NCBI GenBank assembly: GCA_013398055.1 | Contig: VZRS01007379.1 | Coordinates: 169,941 to 233,940, forward strand | From: Ifrita kowaldi | Lineage: Eukaryota; Chordata; Aves; Passeriformes; Cinclosomatidae | Direction: 5' to 3' | DNA: 64,000 bases | Shown: positions 12,673 through 22,992 of the stretch, one piece after another | Numbering within the stretch: position 1 is the stretch's first letter | Layout of the letters: each line of letters starts with the position of its first letter | The notes under the pieces: generated by a model | Database searches by the model: none | Told to the model about the DNA's origin: nothing | Seen by the model: the letters and a program-made list of their open reading frames with translations, nothing else | Position numbers and translations under genes: made by a program

Positions 12673-13632
12673 GCTAACTCTGCCTCCCGAGGAGGGAGCC
12701 GGATCCCGCCAGGCTTCCGCCACTCGCCTCGAAATAAATAAATAACAAGGGAGCGAGGAGAGGTGCCACTCTTTTGTTCTGGTGCAGTCTGGCAGGGTCA
12801 GCACTGATGTGCTGCTTGGAAAGAGCCAGAAGAATGACAGGGTCCATCCAGCCTTAGGAAGCCATCCCTGCCCAGGCTTTGCAGCAAGGATGCTACAAGG
12901 TATGATCCCCGTGGCAGCACCAGGAAGGATAAACTGTGGCCACTTGGAAACTGCGTGGGATTTGGGAGAATCTCTTCTGAGGCTGGGTTGTGGTGAACCC
13001 CAGGATTGTCTTCCCTCAGGCTGGGAGATGCTACAGTTTGGGGGCTTCTAATTGCTGTCAGCCAAGGATGAAAAGCAGCTCTGCAGGTTAGGGAGGGGTG
13101 GGACACAACAACCAGCTCTTGCCCCTCGCCATTGCCAAGGCGATGCAAACCAGGAGATGCTCTGGAGAGAGGGACAGCAGAGCAGGGAAGGAGGTAGGCA
13201 AGGGAGGAGCAGATGCAGAAAAGCACTGAGCTTAGGCATGGCTGAAGAGACCAAACACTGAGGGGAAACACAGAGCAGAGACTAAGGCTAATTTGCCAGG
13301 TGTTTCTGTGGGTGTCACAGGCAGACGATGCTGTCATGTTGTGGGGTCACCTCATTGCATCAAGTCTCTGTAAACCCAGGCTCACAAGCCACCACACAGG
13401 TCTGGGCTCTCCAGTTGCCTTCAGGCAATGGGAGTCCTTGCCCAGAGCTGTTTTTAAAAAAACCTCTGCAGACACCTCTGAGAAAGAGGCCTCAGGAACC
13501 AACCCTCTGCTCACGCTTCACAGACAGCACCCCCTCACCCCAATCGCTTCCCACCTAAATAGAAACTGCCTGCAGCGCCTCGGATTGTGACTAATGGCTG
13601 AAGTGACACTCACTGAAAGGGGGGGATCATGT
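12673..13632. repeat. 960 bp duplicated segment, copy 1 (probable assembly duplicate)
   Basis: This segment matches 16063-17022 over its full 960 bp at a constant offset of 3390, with no indel that I could find. I count eight substitutions (12804, 12886, 13203, 13298, 13300, 13466, 13472, 13490 in this copy), about 0.8 percent. The copy ends within two bases of an N. Parallel open frames (for example 179 codons on minus at 12798-13337 and again at 16188-16727) result from the duplication and do not indicate a gene family. The likely explanation is the same locus assembled twice. Confidence 0.9.
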
Positions 13633-13633
13633 A

Positions 13634-13634
13634 N
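13634..13634. other. Assembly join (single N)
   Basis: The N directly follows the end of copy 1 of the 960 bp segment. It is followed by a T run and unrelated sequence. In copy 2 the sequence continues without a break at the equivalent point (17023), so this join is suspect. Confidence 0.9.
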
Positions 13635-15987
13635 TTTTTTTACTTTCAGAGGTGTCTATACCGTTCCAAGGAAAGCAAGCTGCCAAAGAGGTTTAACATT
13701 TAAGGCTTCTTGCCCCAGCCTGAGTCTGAGGATCAACAGTACACCAAGGGGGTTTTTTTTACCATTTCTCTGCAAAATCAGAGTTAGATGTAGCCCAGAA
13801 ATCACGCTGTCACATGTAACCTGGTGCTGCCTCCTGGTTCTTGGCAGGGTGTGAGCAGGGCTGGGAGACACCGACATTCTGCAGTGTAAACTTCTTTATC
13901 CCTGTCCTGGGAGACCCGGCTGACCAGAGGGAGGTGATTGTCCAGAGTCACCCTCCCTCGGCTTCTCTGGGTGTGCGGTTGGTGGAGGGTTTGTGAGGAT
14001 GCACAGCTCTCCTCTGGGCTGTGCTTACTCGTCCCTCTGGCCATGGAAAGCCCACCACAGAAGGTTTCAGGCACAGCGGCCTTAAATATCTGTTTGAATT
14101 GCTACAAATTCTCTCAAATGCATGAGATCCAAGGCGAGAGTACCCACTTTTTAACGTGTGAAGCCCTTCCCAGGCTGCAAAGCCCTCTGGAAAGCAGACC
14201 TGCTGGACAGCAGGGCAGAAATCGCTGCACTGCCATGGTGGGGATCACCGTCAGTCTGGAAGCTCCAGAAGAAACCAGGATTTTTGTTATTCTATCCCAT
14301 CCAGTCCATTTCTTCTGGGGAACAGGGCAGTTGTGAGCTACAGGGAAGCAAAGAGAGAAGGGAAGAGAGGGGATGTGCATGTCAAAGGTGTGTAACACAC
14401 ATACAGAGAATGAGGGACAAAAATCACGGCTTTCCTCAGCCTTCCCTTCTGACAGGGGGAGCATTTCACCCAGCCCTCTCTGCCTCTTCTTCCAGACGCA
14501 GACACTCCCATTTCCATTCACTTTCACAGCTGAAAGGTCGTTTTGCCTATTTCCCCCTCTCTATTCCAAGGAGGAACGCTGCATTACCTCAGGCATTTGC
14601 TGTGTTCCCTCAGCAGACCGAGAGGCCCATGCAACATTAATCCTGTGTTAGCACCCGGTGATGCTCAGAGGAGGCCGATCATTGCCATTCTGGCTGCTCC
14701 ACAGGAGCAAGCAGGGTCCTTCAAAGGGAAACGCTTTGCAGCTCTCAGTGCCTGAATTCGGTCCCAAAGCAGGTTAACAAAGCCAAAGCATAGGAAAATC
14801 CAAGAGAAAATACTTCCTCTCCAAGCCCTCAGTCAGAATCTCAATAGTGTGCAGGTATTTTAATTTCTGGTTCCTTTAATATTCTTTTCTGCTGATAACA
14901 GCAAAACATTTCCACACACGCACACAGATATTAAACCACTTATAGAAGGATTGTCTTTATGGGAGTCCTGCCTAATGAGACCATGATCCTTTGTGAATAA
15001 CTCTGGTAGGCACAAGGACAGCACAGATACTAATTAACCTATAACATTGCCATTAAAAAGTCATGACATGAGTTAATGCACTGACTAGGAGAGTTATTTT
15101 TCATTTTGTGAATTATATTTTCCTATAGCTCAATTAGCCATTTTCAACCACCATTATTTCCCCAGTCCTCACACTGTCTTTTCCAAAAGTATGGTAACAA
15201 TCCATTTTAAGAAAGAAAAGTTAACCTTTAAAACAGCAAAATGTGGTAAAAGAGTGAACTACTCAGTTCGAATTCTAGCTGAGTCCTTGTTGGCCAGGTA
15301 TATTGATGGAGATGAGAGGTTTTATGCATTATGCAGAGCCATCTTTTCACTGAAAAACATACTTCAAACAGATGCAATGTTAGCAGGCACTGGGATACTG
15401 AGCAATTGATTATCCTGTTTACTGCAGAATAACCTGCTGTATCTAGGTTTGATGGTGCTGTGTTTTCACATTGGTTTCTTATGAAACCAATACAAAAGAC
15501 AAAGTGGACAAGGGTAACATTTGTTAGACCACAGTCACAGCTGAATTGCAGCATCTGGATGCAGGAGGTAAGGTTCAACTGAGGAATTCAAACTCATGAA
15601 AGCAGCTGTATTAATCACAAATCGGCTACAGAGAAAAAAAAACGCCAAACCCTAAATTTCACCTTGATGCAGCCACCTCCAGCCCCCAGCTTCCAGAGAG
15701 AACCATCATCTGATTTCCATCCTTGCTATGATTCACTCCTTTCCCAGCAGGGAGACACATTCATGGCTTTTCCAGCTCAGTTTTCCTGCTGAACCAGCCA
15801 GGACAGGCAGAGCCACTTGTGGTCTACCAGCAGCCCCAGCCACCACTCCCAGACCTCCTCCTGCCAAAGAGAGCAGCAGCACTGACCGGATGGTCCCTGC
15901 ATCCCTTCCCAGCGCCGCTATGGACCACGCCGCTAGCAAGGCAGGAATCTGCTGGGGAGCACACTGCGGACGGGCTGGGTACTGCCC
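13635..15987. other. Non-coding stretch, no gene seen
   Basis: Open frames up to 160 codons (14158-14640 plus) overlap frames on the other strand (14114-14527 minus) and have no domain. The region around 14850-15130 is AT-rich and repeat-free. Nothing here is recognised as a repeat family or RNA gene. Confidence 0.5.
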
Positions 15988-16061
15988 TCTGCTTTCCCAC
16001 GCATCCCTCCGTCCTCCTGGCCATCCCTCCCTCCCACCCGGCCATCCCTCCCTCCTCCCGG
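15988..16061. repeat. GC-rich minisatellite at contig end
   Basis: Three or more units of the catccctccctcc type run straight into an N. The unit matches that at 12494-12582, so this contig end and the start of the 12494-13633 contig probably overlap in the genome. Confidence 0.8.
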
Positions 16062-16062
16062 N
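16062..16062. other. Assembly join (single N)
   Basis: The N lies between the minisatellite and the first base of the 960 bp copy 2. The sequence that should lie here is probably the 12583-12672 segment. Confidence 0.9.
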
Positions 16063-17022
16063 GCTAACTCTGCCTCCCGAGGAGGGAGCCGGATCCCGCC
16101 AGGCTTCCGCCACTCGCCTCGAAATAAATAAATAACAAGGGAGCGAGGAGAGGTGCCACTCTTTTGTTCTGGTGCAGTCTGGCAGGGTCAGCATTGATGT
16201 GCTGCTTGGAAAGAGCCAGAAGAATGACAGGGTCCATCCAGCCTTAGGAAGCCATCCCTGCCCAGGCTTTGCAGCGAGGATGCTACAAGGTATGATCCCC
16301 GTGGCAGCACCAGGAAGGATAAACTGTGGCCACTTGGAAACTGCGTGGGATTTGGGAGAATCTCTTCTGAGGCTGGGTTGTGGTGAACCCCAGGATTGTC
16401 TTCCCTCAGGCTGGGAGATGCTACAGTTTGGGGGCTTCTAATTGCTGTCAGCCAAGGATGAAAAGCAGCTCTGCAGGTTAGGGAGGGGTGGGACACAACA
16501 ACCAGCTCTTGCCCCTCGCCATTGCCAAGGCGATGCAAACCAGGAGATGCTCTGGAGAGAGGGACAGCAGAGCAGGGAAGGAGGTAGGCAAGCGAGGAGC
16601 AGATGCAGAAAAGCACTGAGCTTAGGCATGGCTGAAGAGACCAAACACTGAGGGGAAACACAGAGCAGAGACTAAGGCTAATTTGCCGGCTGTTTCTGTG
16701 GGTGTCACAGGCAGACGATGCTGTCATGTTGTGGGGTCACCTCATTGCATCAAGTCTCTGTAAACCCAGGCTCACAAGCCACCACACAGGTCTGGGCTCT
16801 CCAGTTGCCTTCAGGCAATGGGAGTCCTTGCCCAGAGCTGTTTTTAAAAAAACCTGTGCAGTCACCTCTGAGAAAGAGGGCTCAGGAACCAACCCTCTGC
16901 TCACGCTTCACAGACAGCACCCCCTCACCCCAATCGCTTCCCACCTAAATAGAAACTGCCTGCAGCGCCTCGGATTGTGACTAATGGCTGAAGTGACACT
17001 CACTGAAAGGGGGGGATCATGT
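16063..17022. repeat. 960 bp duplicated segment, copy 2
   Basis: This copy is the partner of 12673-13632 and starts on the first base after an N. It continues without interruption into unique sequence at 17023, so it is the better-anchored copy. The content is non-coding. It includes aaataaataaataac around 16122 and no recognised repeat. Confidence 0.9.
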
Positions 17023-20000
17023 CTGGGAAGATCTGCAGGACACAGGCTCTATCTAGGATGGAAAAGTTTTGCAGCAGAGCTATGCAAAAGCAGACTGAGT
17101 CGGAGCTCTTCTACAATAGCGTGGTCATGCTACACAGATCAAGCTCCTTGGGCATCGTTAGCAAAACCTGACCTTCTGTCCTGCTGTCATCTGAGGGCTG
17201 ACAAGCTCATCAGCCAGGCTGCAGGCAGGGAAATGACAGAGGTGGAATTAATGGGAATCACCTCATTTGCCTCCCTGCCCACCCCAATGGCTGCACCATT
17301 GGGGCAGGGACAGCACCGCCCGTGCTCAGCCTCTGCTCGAAGTAATTAGGGCAGATGCAGGTTGAACGCACCAAGCACAGGAGGGTGGGGGCAGCGAGGG
17401 AGGGATTGGGAGAACATCAGGTAATGCCAGGCCACGGGCAGAGATGGATGGCACAGAGATTCCCTGCGTCAGGCTTTTGGTCCCAGCAGGTTAAGGTACA
17501 GCCGCCCTGACAGATGCAACCATGCAGCTCAGAGGGATTCAAATTAAGGTCAAAAGGGATAAAGCAATGGTGGGGAAATGAATGCATTGTTCCTGGCTCA
17601 CAGTCATGCCCAGATGCACGTTCTTCATCCTTTATGAGGATAATTAAAGTGCATCATTTTGTGTGTGTGTGTGCACATACATACAGGCACACACAATTTA
17701 CTTCTCTGGACAGGAATACAACCATAGGAATTATTTCCTTTTTTACTGCCTCTGTGGCAGCTATCTGGATTTTAAGCTTGGGAAGATGGGAAGGAAAATG
17801 GGAAGGGAAAGGGTACCCCTTTTCTCTGCTTAACCTTACCAGGAGAGGAGGGGAAAGCTGCTCACAGCTTTTCGGTCCTGAGCAGGGATTCGGTGGCACA
17901 CGAACAGTTCATGCAACTTTCCATTTGCACAGGGCAGGGCATGCAATGCCTGTGGTTGGAACTGGGCCCAGGAGGGGCAGGTTTGCTCCCCCAGCTCTGT
18001 CATCCAGCAGATTAATTAGCCATTACTCTCAGCTCTACAACGTAATCACAGCCCAAATCTGCAACAGCAAACTCTGAACCCATCCCAGAGCCCAGTGCCA
18101 GCTGTACCCAGCGCTTATCCAACAACCATGAAGGTCCTACATGCCAGGACTTCCTTCCCTCCTCCTGCTAGACAACATGGCTTGAGGCTGTGACAGATTC
18201 GCTTCTCATCCTGCTGTGCTCTCCATTGTAGCTGGTCAAATGTCCACAGCTAAAATCGGAGTCCAGGGACACAATTCATTCCAGCATTGGTGCCCAGAAG
18301 CGCAGCCCAGAGCTGGGAGGGAGATGTGCCCAGTGCTGTTGGAGGGAGAGGATGGAACTGCCCACAGCTGACAGGACTGGTTTGGCTCTCTGAGGCCACT
18401 GGACACTAACAGGACTCTGTTTTTCAGTCTTGCAGCTGAGGCACACAGCCTGTTTGCCTCCCACAGCAGGATGTTCCTTCTCCCAAGGCAGGCACACATT
18501 TTACCCGAGCCCCTGAAAGCAGAGGTGTCTGAGCACCGCTCTGTGCTTAAGGTTTGCAAAAGCTATTTTTGCTGGCCTCTAATATCCCACTGGTGCCTGT
18601 CAGTGGAGACACAAGTGCATCGAGGAGAGGGCTGAGCACTTTTCACTCATGGTAAATTTGTGACACTTGGGAATTTGTTTATTCCTGGCTAGAAAATGCT
18701 AAGCCCATCAGTTATGTCCTCACTATTCTCATGGTGCCATCTTAATTTACACTGACCTTCCAGCCGGAGCACAGCCCTGAATTGTCACAAACAGTCAGCT
18801 CTCCATTACGCGGCTCAGTGGAGTGTGGGGGAGAGACATCTGTGTGCACGGGCTCAGAGCTGCCTGTGCTCAGCACAGGATCCCCGGGCGTAATTAGCCT
18901 GGACACTGCACTGAATCCTGGCTGACTCTCCTGCAGCCCCGGTCTCCAGCTCATAAACCTTTCCAGAGTGCCAAGTGCTGCCGTTCCCTGCTCTCCTCTG
19001 GCATTACCTGCCCCTGCCTCCACCCAGTGCTGCTCAAAGGCTGCTGCTACCTCCAGCTCGGACACACCAGATCCCGTGGCTGCCCGCTGAGCCGGCAGTG
19101 ACACTGGGGGTGCTGCAAAGCCCGTGCTCATCGCTTTATCTGGACTAGAGCTACTCCCATCCCTCACCCTACAGCCCCTCTGCACCCCCTGCCTCTGCAT
19201 CCTCTCCTCTGGGAGCCTGGCTGAGGGACAAGCAAAACTCACGCAGTAATTCAGTGTCTCACCACTAAATGTCTGAATTATGGATTCTTCACCACAGACT
19301 TGGCAAAGATTGCCTGTGGGCTGAGAAACAGGCGTCTTCGAAGGAGCTTGGGGACCATCACCATATTGGTCTTCTTCGGGATTTGGTCATCAAGCAAAGT
19401 TGTCAGCAATTAGCACAGATGTATTTTAGGTCTGTTTATAAATGTCTTGCAGCTGCAGTGATCAGGAGCTGAGCACAAATAGCAAGTGAGAGAAGTCTGT
19501 TTGGGCTCTTTTCTGATGTAACTGGCTCTGGATAGAGTCAGACGTGTTCTTCCTTCTTCCAGAGGCTGATGGCATCTTCGAGTCTGTCAAAACTGGGATG
19601 TTAGGAGAGGAAAAGGACCACCCTGACCTTAGAATATCTAAATTTCTCAGACATCAAGACCAAAGCTGTCTGGGGTGGGATCAGCAGAAGCTGGCCAGAA
19701 GCTCTCTCTGAGTTCAAGTGCTCATTAATTCATCAGTATTCACACAGGGTATTTAATCAGGACTAAGACTGCCATGGGGTTAGGATCTCCTTCAGAGACA
19801 CTACAAAATAAAGAGCATGGCAATGTTTGTCTCCTGTCTTTCTGCTGGTGACCTCCTGCTAAACATCAGAACCCACAGCTGCCTGCCAAGGCCTGGGATG
19901 TTATCAATAAGCCTTGCTACCGTGACATATTTATCTCCAGGGGTAAAGCTTCTGATCAGCTGTACTGCCTCTGGGTCCCCAAGCTTGAATCCCTTCCCCA

Positions 20001-20913
20001 GACACAATTTCATGCCTCAGGCACTGCTGCCCAGGGTGTGCTCCCTCCTCTCCCTAGCAATGGCACAGGAAAGGCTTTGACACTGTCTTTGCAGAAGCAC
20101 AGTAGCCCAAGACTCAAGTCTCAAAAAACAGAAGATATAATCCAGGCTGCCACTAGGGCATTAACATGAATAAAGAGGAAAAGGACATTTCCCTGCTGAC
20201 GCTCTGCACAGCTTCAACTTCCTTGGCTGGTTTCACTCTCCTGCTCCAGCATCTCTGAGTATCTGGGAGCAGGACCTGATCCAGCAGCCCCCCCTGCTCC
20301 TCCTGCCCCTCCATGCCCTGCTGGCTCCACGGCCACAGCCGTGCACAGCCCCTTCAGCAGGTGGACACGCTGCCTTCAGCAATAAAGAGAGTTTGAAGCA
20401 ATTAAAAAACAGCAAAATGACCCCTCCTGCAGAGCTGCTGCCATCAGGAAAGCAACACCACCAGCAAACAAACAGAAAAAGCCACTGGAATTTTTGCCAA
20501 GGTGGCTGTAGCTGGGAAATGAGGGGCTTGGACTGTGCAGCAGGGGCGAGATGCAAAGTAATTCCGGCTGCGAGTGTGCAGCGGGTCCCGGAGCAATGCG
20601 GGATGCTCGATGGCACGCTTCCATCAGGAGCACATAACAAAAGGGGCCATTGTGGCAGCGGTGGAATCAGGAGTGACTGTGGCAGGCAACTCTGCTAAAG
20701 ACGCGGTTAACTGCTGCACTGAAGTAATAATCCTGCGCTAAATCCAGAATTTAAATGCCTCAAGGGCTTAAGGGCTGTCAAGAGCTGCAATTCATTTCCA
20801 GGGGTTTTATTTAGTTGCAGCAGCAATTTTACCTGAGGGTGACAGTAAATTTGGGAATTACAGGGCTAATAATTTAACAGAATTGGCTGCGGTATTTTTT
20901 TAAAGAAACACAA
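17023..20913. other. Non-coding stretch, no gene seen
   Basis: This stretch holds a short TG run followed by CA-rich sequence (17660-17695) and a GC-richer part at about 18750-19230. The 187-codon frame at 17514-18077 reads through the TG/CA microsatellite, which argues against coding. The frame at 18742-19242 minus (166 codons) has no domain. No interspersed repeat is recognised. Confidence 0.5.
17660..17695. repeat. TG/CA microsatellite
   Basis: A GT run of about seven units is followed by catacatacaggcacacaca. The TG and CA halves are complementary, so the site can also fold back on itself. Confidence 0.8.
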
Positions 20914-20929
20914 ACACACACACACACAC
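20914..20929. repeat. (AC)8 microsatellite
   Basis: This is a perfect dinucleotide run of about eight units, flanked by caaa on the left and cgagg on the right. Confidence 0.85.
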
Positions 20930-21980
20930 GAGGACTTGATGAAAGGAGTTCTGCACATTACATGCTTGCAGGTTTCATTTGAATGAAAATGATTAATGGG
21001 AACATAAAGTAAAACACACCACAGCAATAAAACAAATCAGCTCTGCCTCCTAAAGGTCAGAGCAAACCTGCCTCCTGGTTTGGAAATCATCTCCTAGGAC
21101 AACATCAGGCATTTGCTTCTGCATCTCCCTCTTGCCTCCCCCAGGAGATAACTGCTGCTTCCTGACATCCCCAGCAAATGGATGGGGCAGAAACTAAACA
21201 CATTCTAAGCCAGACACATAAGACAAGGACAGAAACTGTGGTTCACACCACTGGCTCTTTAATTTCAGAGAATAACTTTTTCCTGTCTGTATATCACTGT
21301 TATTTGCAATTAAAAAAACTTAGAGTTCTTTTACTCAATACCCCAGTTCAGCTTGGAAGTTCATCTTCCCTCAGAAAGAGATGGCGACTCAGCATAGCAT
21401 CAATGTGCAATTTCCAACACCAGGAAGGTAAAACAACATAACAATTCATAGGGAGCTCTTTCCTTATGCCTTGGTTCCAGAAATGAGCAGAGCAAACAGA
21501 CCCCCCCATCCCCTTCCCAAATGATGTGAGGGACACCACTGCAGGAGTTCCCACCCAGCCAAACTGGTGTTTCAGGGAGAGAAATTAAAGATCTGGGAGC
21601 CTGGCTCAAGAAAAAAACTGAACCTCCCAGCTGTGAGTCTGTCTTGCAGAAAAATTTTACATGATTTGAAACCACTGATATCTTTCCCCCTCCCTGCCAT
21701 TGTCATTGAGAAATATGTTCTTTTCTGCATTTCTAATTGGGATTGAACAGATGGCGAAGGCTTTGTTTAATGAAATATGTCCATTCAATTAACCCACGCC
21801 ATCGGGGATCCAGCAATGCAAAAGGAATCAGCATCCTCCTGCTGTAAGGGGATCCTCCTGCCCAGATCTGCACACCTGAGCGAGGACCAGGATGCCACGG
21901 GCAGGGCCCAGACACACAGGCTGGACCTGCTGGACCTGGCTCAGCTGCCATCCTGCTTCCCAGGAGCCTCGTTTCCTTAA
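20930..21980. other. Non-coding stretch, no gene seen
   Basis: The composition is ordinary. Short open frames lie on both strands and none has a recognisable product. Confidence 0.5.
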
Positions 21981-22041
21981 TTCTTTCTTTTTTTCTTTTT
22001 TCTTTCTGCTTTTTTCTTTTTTCTTTTTTCTTTTTTTTCCC
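21981..22041. repeat. T-rich polypyrimidine tract
   Basis: This is about 60 bases of almost pure T and C, built from ttctttc and ttttttc units. The minus-strand open frame 21733-22320 reads through it as a Lys-rich run, which explains that frame's length. Confidence 0.85.
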
Positions 22042-22264
22042 TAGATTTCCAGTTGCTGAACTGCATCCAGAGATTTTGAACCCTGTGTTCAGTCTTGCCT
22101 TAACAACCCATGGAAAAAAATCAATATCTGCTCTCCCTAGGAATTGCTTAGGGGTCCAGTTAGACAGGGAGTTGTACCAAAGGGAACTGGGTTCCACTGC
22201 CAGCTCTGGCACCAAACTTTGAGGAGGGGAAGCCCATCTGTGCCTCAGTTTCCCCATTTGTGGT

Positions 22265-22330
22265 GATTGAATATCAATTATCAATATTAACTGATAATCA
22301 TTCAATTGATTGAATATCAAATATCAGTTA
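22265..22330. repeat. AT-rich direct and inverted repeat (hairpin)
   Basis: The 13-mer gattgaatatcaa occurs at 22265-22277 and again at 22308-22320. Within 22288-22330 an inverted repeat pairs TAACTGATA (22288-22296) with TATCAGTTA (22322-22330) and ATTCAAT (22300-22306) with ATTGAAT (22309-22315), leaving a two-base loop. The stem is long enough to extrude as a cruciform. It could be a small palindrome grown by local template switching, or a remnant of a terminal-inverted-repeat element. I cannot tell which. Confidence 0.75.
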
Positions 22331-22901
22331 CTCTCTGAACAACTCAATATGTGGTTCGCTGCCAGTCTGCAAATCAACCAGCAACCAACACAGCTTCCCA
22401 AAGCATAATATGGTATTTTATTTCAGGTCTTGGTCTGAAACAAAGTTTGGCCCCTTGAAAGGAGGAGGATGACATTTGGAAGCACAAAAATTGAAACACA
22501 CATTCATACTGTGAAAAAACCCCCTTTTTTTCCAGTCCAACCCCACTAATAGCATAATTACCAGCAGAAAAAGAGCCAAAAGACACAAAGGCCTAGGATT
22601 AGATCAGGCTGCTCTGGAGTAAGTACTTTTATGCAGGTAAATAGTTTGTTTCTAACCTTGCTCCTAGCTTCCACTGCTGCAGGAGCAGGGGTTGTTCAGG
22701 GGCATGACAGGAATAGTTTCTGGTAAAGAAAACTCATTAAATGCCACCTGGACTAATTTTAGCACTTCAAAGCCAAGCCCTTTTGGAATTTCATTCCCAA
22801 ATGGTGAATTGGTGCATTTACCAAAATAAATTGTTTTGGGGGTTGAGTTGGTTGGAGTTTTTTTAAGTGAGGAAAGCACAAAACCCCAGAATCTTTGGGA
22901 G
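22331..22901. other. Non-coding stretch, no gene seen
   Basis: Unremarkable sequence. The minus-strand open frames at 22374-22586 and 22664-22879 have no recognisable product. Confidence 0.5.
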
Positions 22902-22990
22902 TTTTCCTTTACCTTTCCCTTTCTCCTTCCTTTCGCTTTTCCCCCTTTCTTTCTCTTCCTCTTCCTTTTCCCATTCCTTCCCTTCCCTTC
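22902..22990. repeat. Long polypyrimidine tract ending in CAG
   Basis: Nearly 90 bases of C and T with very few interruptions run up to cccttcag and then a purine-rich stretch. This shape resembles an intron 3' splice site, but the region downstream shows no recognisable exon. I list it as simple sequence. Confidence 0.8.
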
Positions 22991-22992
22991 AG

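Noticed and set aside
12798..16727. Two nearly identical 179-codon minus frames as a gene pair
   Set aside because: They exist only because the 960 bp segment is present twice at contig edges. The frame has no domain.
12673..17022. Genuine segmental duplication
   Set aside because: Both copies begin or end exactly at Ns, and the flanking minisatellite pattern fits a misplaced contig better. A real duplication would not be bounded by the joins.
21733..22320. 195-codon frame on minus
   Set aside because: Its length comes from the T-rich tract at 21981-22041, which reads as a Lys-rich run on the minus strand.
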